Source: Certhia americana (taxonomy: Eukaryota > Chordata > Aves > Passeriformes > Certhiidae). From it: DNA of 64,000 nt. The notes below the pieces were generated by a model, which had not been told where the DNA came from, did no database searches, and saw nothing but the letters and a program-made list of their open reading frames with translations. Below, in pieces: positions 40,101 to 59,591 of the stretch. Every line of letters starts with the position of its first letter. Positions within the stretch are counted from its first letter, which is position 1. The stretch is taken from the NCBI GenBank assembly GCA_018697195.1, contig JAGMWU010000039.1, positions 821,817-885,816 of the forward strand, in the 5' to 3' direction. A program made the translations under genes and the position numbers.

Positions 40101-43100
40101 GGTGGGAATAGCAGTTTTGAGAAATCGGAGCAGAAATGAAGGATAATGCAATTTTAGGTAGTGGGTACTATACAGGAAACTTCTCAAAAAAATCTCCTTC
40201 CATTAATACTTGGAGCCCTATTCTAATTTAATGAACATCACAAGGAGTTTTCCCTTAGCCTTCTGGAGAAAAAGATCAGGCTCAGAATATGTTTCTTGTC
40301 TGTTCTTTTTAAGGACTGACCACAAGCCTGGAGAGAACCAGAGAAGAAACAAGGCAAGACAGAAAGGGAGGAAGAGACTGGTCTTTCTATATTTGACAGA
40401 TTTCTATGGGTGAACCTGGGACAGATCTGTAAGAAGACAAAGCACTGCACAGCCAAGTACCACACCATCTGATTATCATCTGCATAATTGGATCCAGAGT
40501 TTAGGGTATTTATCCAGAGCATGGAGGACATTTTTTACATTTGGTGCACCCACAAAGTCATCATGTGATACAGAGAGCAGACTAATATAAGCAGACACTC
40601 ACTGAAGAGCACTAGGTTCTAGTGCAACTAACTAGGTCCTGCAACTATTTTTGTACTTCTCCAGAACTGAATATTTCTCTATTTTCTGTAAAACTTGACA
40701 ATAATTCCCCTTTTTCACCAATAGTGCCATAACTGCACGACTGAAACACTGACAGTAGATATTGAATATTTTCTTTGGAAAGTGGAATTGAAGAGGAGAA
40801 GAGAATCCTTCCTACATTCCACAACATTTTCTGTCTGCTGACTAAAGCATGGTCCAAAGGACGGGTTGCATCCTTTGAGACAGACAAGGGAATTGAATCT
40901 GGACCTCATCCACGTTTCTGTCTGTGCTAAGCACAGAGCTACAGTCTGAAGGGAAATATTTTTCCACTGTGGGACCAGCATTTTTAGAGCTCACCTACTG
41001 GATTGAACTCTCCAGGGAGACATGCAGAGGAATACCTCATTTCTGGACACCTACTGGGCATTAGCCTGAGTAAATTACAAAGCTGCTCAGTCCTATTAGG
41101 ACTTAAGAACCTTTGAAAGCATGAATGAGCACTTCTGGAGTACAAAATGCACCTCATAATAAAAAAAGCCGGTGCTTCCACTCAGCCTTATGAACCTCCA
41201 GGGTTCCACGGCAGATGTGTAAACATTTTTAGGACTGCAATTTTGACCCAGGGCATCTAAATTCCACCTGACTTGAGCATGAGTTGTTTATGTCCTTTTC
41301 TGGGCTTCATCCCAGATTACAATCCACAGCTCAGAAATAATCATAATATCTGCATAATGCTGATTTTCAGAATTATTTATAAATATTAAGTAATTAATCT
41401 TCATATTGCCTCTGGGCAAGTATTTCCATTTTACATACACAAAAAATGGTGATAAATAGCCATAGGCCACAACAGAGTCAGTATCAGAATGAGAATGGAG
41501 AAATTCCTGGCTATCAGACTAGAACTCAGTTCATGGCTCTCAGAAGGAGAAAAAAAAATTGATCTTCAGAAAGAATAGTTGTGCTGTTGACAGGTTTTAA
41601 TTGATCAAGGCCTTTTTCTTTTGAAGTGGTTTATGTTGTAGATTGGGGATCTTTCAGAGTACATACAAAACTTTGCAGTACTACTTTTCAGTTCCAGAAG
41701 ACTATTAGCAACACTGATGGCTAAAGAATTGAGAAAATATGACCAAAACTTACTTTCAGTAAAACTCAGTTTTTGTCTGGAGTTAGAAAGGAATGACTAT
41801 TTTTAGAAAGAAGGACTATTTTTAATATTATGCCAGCCTGATGCAACAGTTAGACAATCACTCAAATTAAAGAAAAGGCTTATCAAATCACTTAATCACT
41901 ACCACTGGAAGCACTGTCTGCACTACACTGACATTGAAGTATTTTAGGAATCTTTAACATTTTATGCTCCTGCTTTGTTTTTTATGATGGCAAATCCAGA
42001 AGAAAATTAATAGGAGGTTTCGTTCTCCTTTTGTTGCTGAAGGAATTCTAAAATTATGGGAGCCTGCAAAAACTGTGGCTGGCATGAAAGGACTGTCAGC
42101 TGCCAAGGCCTTCACATCACATTCTAGGTTTGAACAGTTCAAAAAGACCCTTCCCTAAGTTGTCTTGCACATCTGATCAATCTACTTTCTGCATACACAA
42201 CTTAAGAGTGCGTTGGTCACTGTAAAGTTGCAAATGAGGGAAAATTCGTACACAGGAAACCATTTCTAGGCTAAACTATCAAAACTCATAAAAGTCAGTA
42301 CTACTGAAATGACAAACCACGAGCTTTAGCATCAAATATTTCCACTGTATCACATCTTGATAAATGTATGTTGTTTTACATCCAGTAATACAATATAGCA
42401 GTTTAAATCCACAAATCTTAACTACCACACATTAGTAGCAGCAAATCTGTTTCCCTCATAAAATGATTTTAAACACTTTAACCATAAACAAAATACCAAA
42501 CCTTTATCAGCTGATAAAACTGCCCTGGAACAACTGAAACTGTTTATTGCCCATGTGATATATACAGGAGATTTTAGCACAGAGACCACACCTTCCAACA
42601 AAATTTTCCAGCTGTAGAAGTTTTAATATTAGATATTGAATAAACTTAATATGGTCGTGGCTGTGACACTCCTTAGGGAAACTCTCACTTCAGGTATGCC
42701 AGCTAAGGATAGTTTCATGATAGGAAAATTTCCCTATCATTCAACCACCCCATGCCTTTTCTTACAAAAACTTGTGTCTTTGAAACCTCCAAATGAGAAA
42801 ACTAAGGGGATTATGTTTACATCACACTTAAGAATTTTGAAATTTCAGTTTCTTAAGTACCGGGGCTTCAATTTTAAGCCAACAGCACATCCTAGTGGGT
42901 ACTCACACTGTTCCATGGCTTTTAAACTGTACTTCAAACACAGCTGCATAAATACTCTTGTGGAATCCTTCAGTGCATGCACTTTTCTTCCTTCCCTATA
43001 CAGAATGATAAAGAATGAAGTTAGGAATTTGGAAGTATGTGCCAATTAATAGAACTGATATAATTCAGGAACACAGAAGAGTTTACAATTGGTACCATAC

Positions 43101-43690
43101 ATCTTTTAAGCAAAAACGTGCTTCTGAATATGCATAAGTTTAACCAATTTTAGGCAGAACATGCAATGAATGGTAATGTAGTTTGTTTGTTTTTTTATTT
43201 GCCAGTAGGAAAAATCAACTTCAGTTTCATCAGGGCAACTTTACCTAGGAAATATGAGCTTAGTAATATGCACATATTATTAGGTACTAGGCTAATCAAT
43301 AAAACGATATATTTACTCATCAAATATGCATCTATTACAGCATTTTAATTAGTGGCTTTGCCAGTCAAGCATGCAGCACAATCAGAGAGCTGACTGTTGA
43401 AGCAGACAAAAATCAAGACAAAATGGAAAGCAAATGCTGTTTAACTCTGTTACATTTTACAGCAGTCCCATTTAGAGATTTTTAAATGGCTTCATATGGG
43501 AAAGGTTGTGAAGTAGGAGATACACACATGGAAAATCTTCAGTATATTTTCTCCCAGGTAAATTCACAATTTTGCACAGCTGCAAAACCTTTCAGCATAT
43601 TTCTCACTCTCTGGTATTGTCATATTTGTAACATATTTTCCACAGGAAAGAGGAGGAGACGTGTCTCTTAAAGAAGCAGGCCTGTGAATG
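31141..43690. other. Intergenic region after EDNRA, no supported gene
   Basis: AT-rich sequence of low complexity in places. The longest open frames are about 110 codons, have no recognisable domains and no splice context, and are what chance gives at this length. No CpG island, tRNA or snRNA was recognised. Distal enhancers could exist here but cannot be seen without alignment. Confidence 0.6.
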
Positions 43691-43704
43691 GAGTGCTGTG
43701 TCCT

Positions 43705-44090
43705 TAACAGGCTCCATAAGCTGAATTTTGGTGAAAGGGGGTTTGGGGGGACATCTTATGAGGAGCACCCAAGAACTCCATGATTGTTTTTTCTGGAGAA
43801 ACAAAGGCCGAAGCATGACCCCCTTAATCTCTAAAGCTTCCTAAAGAGGGGAAGTAGAAGGGGAGGCGTTGATTTATTCTCCCTGGCATCCAGTGATAGG
43901 GCAACTGGGAATGGTTCAAAGCTGCATCAGGGCAGGTTTAGACAGGCAACAGGAAGCATTTTTTACTCAGAGTGGAGTGAAACACTGGAACAGGATTCAC
44001 GGTCAGTTGGTTGATGCCCCAGGCCTGTCATTGCTTCAGAAGTGTCTGGACAAGGCCTTTAATAACATACTTTAACTTTTGGTCAGCACT
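43705..44090 (+). mobile_element. CR1 3' fragment, + strand
   Basis: The second half (about 43880-44075) reads like the end of a CR1 reverse transcriptase frame: TGGTTCAAAGCTGCATCAGG, then RFRQATGSIFYSE-like codons with stops, then AAACACTGGAACAGGATTC and GTCTGGACAAGGCCTTTAAT. The first half is less certain. It abuts a pentanucleotide microsatellite at its 3' side. Confidence 0.7.
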
Positions 44091-44125
44091 GAAGTTGTCA
44101 AAGAGATGATTGTTGTAGGTTCCTC

Positions 44126-44215
44126 CTTCCCTTCCCTTCCCTTCCCTTCCCTTCCCTTCCCTTCCCTTCCCTTCCCTTCCCTTCCCTTCCCTTCCCTTCC
44201 CTTCCCTTCCCTTCC
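44126..44215. repeat. (CCCTT)n microsatellite, about 18 copies
   Basis: About 90 bp of near-perfect CCCTT pentamers on the + strand (AAGGG on the - strand), immediately following a CR1 3' fragment. On the - strand it gives an apparent Gly-Lys-Gly-Arg-Glu repeat ORF, which is only a reading of the microsatellite. Confidence 0.96.
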
Positions 44216-46686
44216 TCATTTGCCCTCTGTAATAATCAGCAGGAAGATCACTTCTGCACCAGACTCTGATACCATGAAGGAAGAAAGGCAGTGAGTGACC
44301 TTTCCATACTTGGGCTCACGTATTTCTTTCATATTTCTATCATGAATCAGTTTCAGTTGTTCCAGGGCAATTTTATCACCTGATAAATGTTTGGCATTTT
44401 GTTGATGGTTAAAGTGTTTAAAACGATTATATGAGAGAAACAGATTTTCTGCTACTAATACGTGGTTTTCTAAAGGCTCAAAAATCAGAGGTCAGTTAAA
44501 AGGATCCCCCTATTTTAGTTCCTGGTTTTCAGCTGCCTGGCTCACGTCAGCCAGAGCTAACATCTTAATTTGGCTGAGAGGAAAAGCTGCCCAGAAATAG
44601 TCCCTGTGCCCCACCTACAGGCGAATCCATCATTCCTGTAACGCTGAGAAGGGGAGTGAAAGAAAGGAGAGGCTCCAGCACTCTCAGCTTTGTTAGCAAA
44701 CCCATCTGGGCACATAAACTGTGTACATACAGTGTGTTTGAAAGCTGTAGTTGCAAGGCGAGAGATAACAGGAGGCGTTTTTTTGTCAGTCCCCAAACAT
44801 TTCCTAAATGAGCATTGACAGCAGGTACAGCCTAAGCAACAATACTGCCCACTTCTCTACCAGGACAGATTGTTTTCTGGAATAAATTCCATACCAGATT
44901 TCAGGAATCCTTGCTGTAAGTAAAACAGTTAACATAAAGAATTATCAGTAAAAATCTCTTAACTTCTCAACAGAAGGACACATAATAGGTAGAGGAGAAA
45001 AGGTGCTAATCAGGTAATACTATTTGCTATAAATAAATATATTTTTATGCTTAATGAAAGAATGTTTAGTCGGAAGGGACCTCTGGTGACGGTCCACATA
45101 GTTTTCTTTCTTCTCAGATGATGGGGTATGGGAGGGATTTCTTTCTATAATCTTTGTCAAGAGATGAAAAATTGTATTGTAGAGGTGTGGAGCAGCAACT
45201 TTTTCCACCATATTATTATGGCAGCAATTTTATTCCCATGAATGCCCTAATCCAAGTGGTTAAGGTTTGAAGGGAGGTAGCTGAAAAGTCCCCAGCTAAT
45301 TAACATGCACAAATCTGAGTGACCAAAAAAAACCCAAAGAAGCTGCATCTAAAGTTACCACCCAAACTGCATACAGATGCTTCTAGATCCAAAACCCAGT
45401 CACTCTCTTCCATGATCAGCCCCCAAAAGAAAGAAGGAAGTAATCAGAATGTGGTGGCAGCATTTCAATAACAAAGATCAATTTCTTATAACTGGTGACA
45501 GCCCTCTGACAGAGAAATAATGATGGAAATGAAAAAAAAAATTAAATTGAGTTTTTAACTCTCATTAAGTTTTAATAAAATGAAATAGAAACGCTCTGGA
45601 AAAGTTTGTGGTGCGAGTAAGCAGCAGAGAGGACAGTGGACTGATCAGGTATTTGCTGTTGGATGTGATATCAAATTGCTAACAGTAAAACCACCATAAC
45701 TGAGGGGAAATCTGTGATTTTTCACTGTATGAGAATTTGAATTTAATCCTTACTGTCCAACCCAAAGGGAAATTATGATCAGGCAAGAGGGACAGCCTGG
45801 TTATCACCATGCATCTGCACTTGCATAACACAAAGCAAGAACAAAAAAAATGATGAAACCTATGAAACAAATGGCATACAAATAAAAATATAATTCATGA
45901 ATAATAAATACCACATAATTTTTCACAATTATAAAATTGTCTATTTTCTCTGCCACTTTCAGAAATTTTTTTATAGGGCTCCATATGCTAAGGTATAATC
46001 CCAGTTTACTGTATTTAGACACAACTTTCCTTTAAATAAATTTGAAATTCACGAGAGCAAAATGTACATAATGACTGACATCAGCAATAATTCACATCAG
46101 TCTTCCCAGAAGCAGGGAATGCTGCTAGAAGCAGGGAATGCTACTAGATAACAGCTAGTACTGCTGTTATCTGCAAGTTCTGGAGAGCTTTTTTACTCTT
46201 TCTCTAGCATTAGAAGTCCTAATACTTAGTGAAGGTCGATTTGGTTTTTACCAATATTTCACAAGTAGCTTCTCACTGAAAAGCAGGAAGAAAATGTGTG
46301 TTCTGGAGATGGAATTAGTGCCTCACAGCGCTGCTGGCTCACTGACAACCCAACAACGCTTGGCAAACTGGCCCCTTCCTTTAGATGCCCATCACAGAAG
46401 TAACAGATCCTATTCTTCACTACCTCTTCATTCATGGGGGTTCTTCCAGCACGTTTCAGTGACACCTAAAATCTGCGGTAAGTAAAATCTGCACTTGCTT
46501 CCTTGCAAGAATTCGGAGCTGCAGTTCCTTGGCCATTTGGCAGCGTTATCACCTGGCCGTCCTAACTTAGTTCCTCACCTGAGGGCTTGTGTTTGCCACC
46601 GACTGCTGGAAATTTAGCAGCTCTTACACAGCGCTCCCAAAACACGAAAACAAACGCTCAGCAAGCAGCTGAAGTTTAACACCTTT
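44216..46686. other. Intergenic region upstream of the CpG island, no supported gene
   Basis: AT-rich sequence with A runs (for example 45532-45541). It holds the small tandem repeat and hairpin at 46108-46172. From about 46290 the composition starts to rise towards the CpG island. No ORF here has recognisable homology. Confidence 0.6.
46108..46172. repeat. 19-bp tandem duplication followed by a 10-bp-stem hairpin
   Basis: AGAAGCAGGGAATGCTGCT (46108-46126) is repeated at 46127-46145 with one change. It is followed by a perfect inverted repeat, AGATAACAGC at 46146-46155 and GCTGTTATCT at 46163-46172, with a 7-base loop. It lies about 1.2 kb upstream of the TMEM184C start codon. No function is assigned. 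Confidence 0.9.
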
Positions 46687-47178
46687 TTGGCTTTATTGCT
46701 ACGCCCGCTGGAGTCTTCACGCCTCGGCTGTGTGGCAATCCACAGCCGGCACGGTGAGGCGCGGCTCTGCCGGGCACGGCTCAGCGCGGGCGGCTCCCAG
46801 CGGTGGTGTTTGAGGGCTGGGGCCGTGCCGAGCAGCGCAGTTAGTTACAGCAGAGCAGTTAGAGCAGAGCAGCGGCTCCGCTTTGCCTGGCAGCATTCCC
46901 ATTCCCATCACATTCCTCAGCTCCGGCAGCCCCGGGAACGCGGCACAGCCCACTGCCGGCGGCGGGGGGAGCGCGGCTGGAACACACCAACCCCCGCAGA
47001 GCTGGGGGGGGCGACACGGCTGGCTGCCCCCGGTGGGCGGGGCAGCGGTGATGGGCAGGGAGAGGAGCCAATCAGAGAGGCCGGCGGGGCGGGGCGGGGC
47101 AGCCGGAAGCGGTGCCGGGCGGAAGCGCCGCGGGGGAGTGAGCGGGGCTGGGCTGGGCTGGGAGCGCCGGGGCGGGCC

Positions 47179-47262
47179 GGGATACGGAGCACGGCCGGGA
47201 GACGGAGCACGGCCGGGAGACGGAGCACGGCCGGGAGACGGAGCACGGCCGGGATACGGAGC
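47179..47262. repeat. 18-bp GC-rich minisatellite in the TMEM184C promoter/5' UTR
   Basis: Units of 18 bp (GGGAGACGGAGCACGGCC, with GGGATACGG in the first and last) at 47179-47196, 47197-47214, 47215-47232 and 47233-47250, then a partial unit 47251-47262, about 4.7 copies in all. The middle units are identical. Because 18 is a multiple of 3, open frames run through it on both strands. Confidence 0.96.
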
Positions 47263-47284
47263 TGAGGCGGCGGCCCCGCCGGTG

Positions 47285-55451
<8,167 letters not shown>

Positions 55452-56975
55452 ACTCGCCTTTTCTTTGAATGTGTCAAGGAGTCATTCATTACATATATGC
55501 CAGACATGTCCTGTTAACATGTACTATTAAGGATGAAAGTTGAAAAGCTTGGGAAAGCTGCTGCATGGAAGAGGATATGGTATGGCTGTAAATGACATCT
55601 GAATCCAGAATCTATAATGGATGTGAGCATCTGTGAGTACCCCATGGATATGAAACACGCACACTGTAAAGGTTTCTGCAGAAATTTAAGCATCATCTCC
55701 TTAAACTGCTAAACGCTTCCACATCATATCAAAATTACACTGAATTTCATTAGTGCAAAAGAAACGTTTGAAAAAAATCCTCTGCTCATATAAAAACGAA
55801 GTGCAAGTACTACCAGCAATGGGAAAGGCTAATTTCAAGAATGTAATTTAAGGAGAGCAGTAGCAAAAACTCTTTGTGTTAACTTTGCTTGTCTGAATGA
55901 CGGTTAACTTCCATACCCAATGCTGAATGGAGTGTGGGTGAAATGATAGCTTCTGTAGAGATGCCACCTTCTTCCCATTCCTACATAGCTAAATGAAGTC
56001 CCTTCATGAAGATAGTTACTACTGAGCATTAGTGAAGAACCTCTACAAAGAAAACATTCCCTGCAGGCCTTCCTATCAAAGTCCATGCCCAGGTCGTATG
56101 GTTGGTGTATCTGTTGTCCTTGAGGCTAATGGTTTGTAAGTCTTATATCCTGAAGTGACAGCCAGGATGGGAAGTTTTGGATTAATACTGTAATTCCTTG
56201 ACTCTTCTTTTCCCTATTCTTCTAAAATAAGAATAATGGTTACTACCTTAAAATACATGGAGGGGGAATGAAGGATATCAGAAAGGAAGTATAAAACAAA
56301 ACTAGTTTCTTTATTTTGGGCTGCAATAAGTTCTTTAACGCTTAAGTTTTTTTTAAGCTGTTAAAGCAGGATATCTTGTGTCTGTAGTAATTTGTGTTCT
56401 TAAATTTGTGTCTGTGTGTGACTGTGTTATGCCTAGTATAGCCTGGATTCAAATGTAATAGCTGTTTTTTTCCCCCAGAGAAGACCTTTGCTGAGGTAAA
56501 ACTATGTAGCTAGTCTAATACTGGAGTTACTAGGACTAGATTTCAGCCCAAGAAACAGTACACTTGTATCAAAATGTTACTTTGCAAAAAATGACTATGT
56601 CAGAGAGGTATTGTTTTTATCCCATTACCAGATTTTTACTATTATTGCATGTTTGCAATTTGACAAAGACAACCAAACCAGTAGAGCACTACTTTTTAAA
56701 TGACAAGAGCTAAAGTTTTTTTTTTCAGCATTGTTAGCATTTCCAGGATAAATGTTTAACTTCTAGCTGTCAGTAAATTCATCTTAAGTGCTTTTTTTGC
56801 AGTACTAGTGTGATGTAAATATTGCGCCTTACTCACTAGGCTGCATATTTTATAGCTGAGTATGTACTTGCTGTATCTGAAGTTAGTGAGAAAGTGAAAA
56901 TCATGGTTTTCAATTTGCCAACTCATTGCCTTTGTTGTAAATAAGCAATTAAAGATTTTATTTAAACTGTTCACC
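55452..56975 (+). other. TMEM184C: TMEM184C 3' UTR, probable extent
   Basis: AT-rich noncoding sequence after the stop codon. The best polyadenylation context is ATTAAA at 56948-56953, followed within 30 bases by a T-rich/GT-containing stretch, which would give a 1.5 kb 3' UTR. The boundary is inferred. Confidence 0.5.
56948..56953 (+). promoter_or_regulatory. Candidate TMEM184C polyadenylation signal (ATTAAA)
   Basis: The common variant hexamer ATTAAA is preceded by TTGTTGTAAATAAGC and followed by TTTATTTAAACTG and T-rich sequence, a plausible cleavage context. Confidence 0.45.
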
Positions 56976-59295
56976 TTCTATCAATTTGATTTACTGCTCC
57001 AGTAATTTAAGAGTGTGAATGACACATGACTACAACTGTCCTCAGGGAAGAAAAGGATCTTATGTAGAACTACTGCAAGAGTTTGTGCTTTCAGTATTTC
57101 ATGATTCTAAAGGGAATTCTTGTTTGGGCTTATGATCAATCAGAATCTTCTAATCCATGCTTGATCCCAGGTATCACTTTATGATATAAGAGCTTTACTC
57201 CAAAAGGAAACAACTTGTACAGGTTCACAATGCATTGAGACCTCTGTGCCCTTTATAGCTACCAGCAGAAATAACCTGATTTCCTACATATATACAGGTA
57301 AAATGGGGCAGGGGCAGGAGTAATATCTGAGGGAGCAGGGCTGCTGCAAGCACAGTAACTGCTGTGCTCTAACTCTTCAACAATCTCACTCTGAAGAATT
57401 TTTTTTTTACTACTTGAGGTTTTATCTGTTTGGTGTGAAACTAAGATTCAGAGGGGACCTTGATAGGAAAACAGCTATTTAAGTGTCTTGGTTACTTCTG
57501 AGTATTTCTTGAAAGCTACTAAATTATTTTATTATTATTCAGTTATTCTATTTGCACAATATAATATTCCTGCTTCGTTTTTTTTCTGGGAGAAAAGTTA
57601 TTTTTTAAATTGCAGTAGCTTATAGGATCGTACTTTTCCATAAAGACTGCTACTGAATTTTGAAAATAGAGATGTTGCAGTGATGCCTACCCTGTCTTTT
57701 GAAAACCACAGTATTCCACAGCATAACCTATCACAATTATATAAAAAGTTCATTTGCAAATAGTTCATTTTCCTCTTAACTGAATTTATTCCTCTGCTGT
57801 TTTATGCCAAATCTCTTCCCAAGTCTTTTAATCAGAAGTCTTGAGGATTTCTCTTGCCTTTCTCAAGGACACTAGAATGTCTTTCATTTGTCTTGAAGTC
57901 ATTTTGCTTTTATCTTAATTACTAAAATTTTAGTAATCTCTAATCCACTCTGTAAGGTTTTTGTTTTTATCAGAGGTCTTCCTGCACAAAAAATGTAAAC
58001 ACTTTTCTATAAAACTGCACTCTGGTGAAATCACCATGTTTAGTCATGTCAGACTAACTTAAAATTTTATGGATGATGGTTTTGGGTTTAAGAAACACTG
58101 GTTTTTATATAGTACCTGTCCTACTCTAATTCATGTGCATTTCATTATACATTGTACCCCTTGGATAAAGGATGGTATCCAGTTTATCTTCAGAAAACAT
58201 GACTGTGACTCTGCCTTGAAAAAAAAAAGGGAGATGTTTCCTCCAGCCTTCCAAGAGGAGCTTTATTACAGCAATTTATCAGGTGTAGGTTCAGCTGAGG
58301 CTGGGACAACCCCAGGTCTAACAGTCCCTGAAGGTAAACTGAATGAACTCCATAGAAATTAATAGAAATTGATAGACAGAAATAAGTGAAACTATGTTTT
58401 ACCTAATGAAGATTATATGATGACTTCAGCAGGCCCAGAACTTCTAGAAGGATCATTTTTAGATGGCTCTTTATACAGGCTGCTGTTAAGGAAAGATCAC
58501 AGAATTGCCTGTTCTCCATTGAACAGGCTGCACAGTAAAAAGAAGCTTAGCTACAGAAAAATCTTGCTAACAGTCTTCCTCCTCTCTGCAGAGGTGGAAT
58601 CAGTGCTGAGTGCAAAGCTTTTATTAGTCTTCCACTTGTATACAAATTTAATAGAAGGAACTGGTTACCCACATTATACCAAGATGTGATGCTGTAGAAG
58701 ATAGTCAGGAGCACTGCAGTGACTAATGTATTTTATACAACTATCTACAAACTAATGCGCACTGTACTCCCAGAAAAAAATCTCTGTGGGATTATGAAAA
58801 GTTTATCAGTTTTCCCTTCCCTTATATAGCTTGAGTTGCCCATCAGCACTCCTTTACAGCTTTTTAGAATGCTCTGTGGGCAGGCAGCACTGATTTGTGA
58901 TGCTGCAGCTGGAATGCTGTTCAGTCCTCCCACAAGTATAACATGTCAATACACTGATGTAGGAGGCTCTGGAAACTGAGAAGTGGAATTACAGTTTGAG
59001 AAACAAGGACTCTATCCCAAACAGCCACAACTGCTTCTTGCTGGTACAGGTATCTGGATACTTTTTTCCACTCACTACAGCTGACGTGGTAGCAGAATTC
59101 TGTCCCACTACTGCAGTCACTACATGAGCCAGCAATCAGGTTTGTGCTGCAGTGAAGACAATACCTCCTCTAACTGCCTGAGAAGATATCCTTACAGTGC
59201 AAATTTTAGTCCACCAGTGGAACCACCAGTGGAACCTAAGTATCTATTATTAAAGCAACAAATCAGCCTTTTTGATCAGCAAATAAAATTTAGAC
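56976..59295. other. Region between the convergent 3' ends of TMEM184C and PRMT9
   Basis: About 2.3 kb with no gene that I can support and no recognised repeat. Longest open frames are under 100 codons and lack features. AATAAA occurs on the - strand at 58262-58267 and could serve as a distal PRMT9 signal. Confidence 0.55.
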
Positions 59296-59301
59296 TTTAA
59301 T
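59296..59301 (-). promoter_or_regulatory. Candidate PRMT9 polyadenylation signal (ATTAAA, - strand)
   Basis: On the - strand ATTAAA lies about 75 nt after the PRMT9 stop codon, followed by T-rich sequence. It would give a very short 3' UTR. A more distal AATAAA is at 58262-58267. Confidence 0.35.
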
Positions 59302-59375
59302 ACAAAGTAACAGCAGTGTTGTTCTGAACAGTCAGTTTATGCATAGGTAATTAAGCACAAGTCACAGGACATTCT

Positions 59376-59591
59376 TCACCTTTTAACTGTAATGCTGATA
59401 TTGCTTTTATGGTGTTGGACATCAAGGACAAGTTCATCTCCAGCCTGAACTGGGATGGGCTCATCCAGAACAACTGCAGCTTGTTTCCAGTGTGAGCACT
59501 CATCAGATGTGTTCAAACTATGGTCTTCATCTAGATGGATGTGGTACCAGAAGGGAATGGCAGTGACTCGGCCAGACTTACAAATCTGCAT
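59376..59591 (-). CDS. PRMT9: PRMT9 terminal coding exon
   Basis: It encodes [40 protein letters not shown] and [20 protein letters not shown] to SITVKR and TGA. The Met is internal, not a start: the acceptor TATTTTTAG lies directly before it and the frame continues from the previous exon. Confidence 0.96.
   Translation of the reverse strand: MQICKSGRVTAIPFWYHIHLDEDHSLNTSDECSHWKQAAVVLDEPIPVQAGDELVLDVQHHKSNISITVKR

Noticed and set aside
42636..43049. 137-codon + strand ORF in the intergenic region
   Set aside because: No recognisable domain, no CpG or promoter context and a non-ATG start (TTG by the local sequence). Length is within chance expectation for the region scanned.
44126..44215. 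Possible CRISPR-like or satellite array
   Set aside because: Uniform 5-bp tandem repeat without spacers in a vertebrate genome; it is a microsatellite.
44028..44219. Gly-Lys-Gly-Arg-Glu repeat protein on the - strand
   Set aside because: Pure translation of the (CCCTT)n microsatellite.
46687..47265. 192-codon open frame on the + strand in the CpG island
   Set aside because: Same cause: few stop codons in GC-rich sequence and repeat units read as RSTAG repeats. It lies in the promoter/leader.
59535..59591. Internal Met at the start of the last PRMT9 exon taken as a separate gene start
   Set aside because: A splice acceptor lies directly before it, and the previous exon ends in the same frame; the protein continues the PRMT9 C-terminal barrel.
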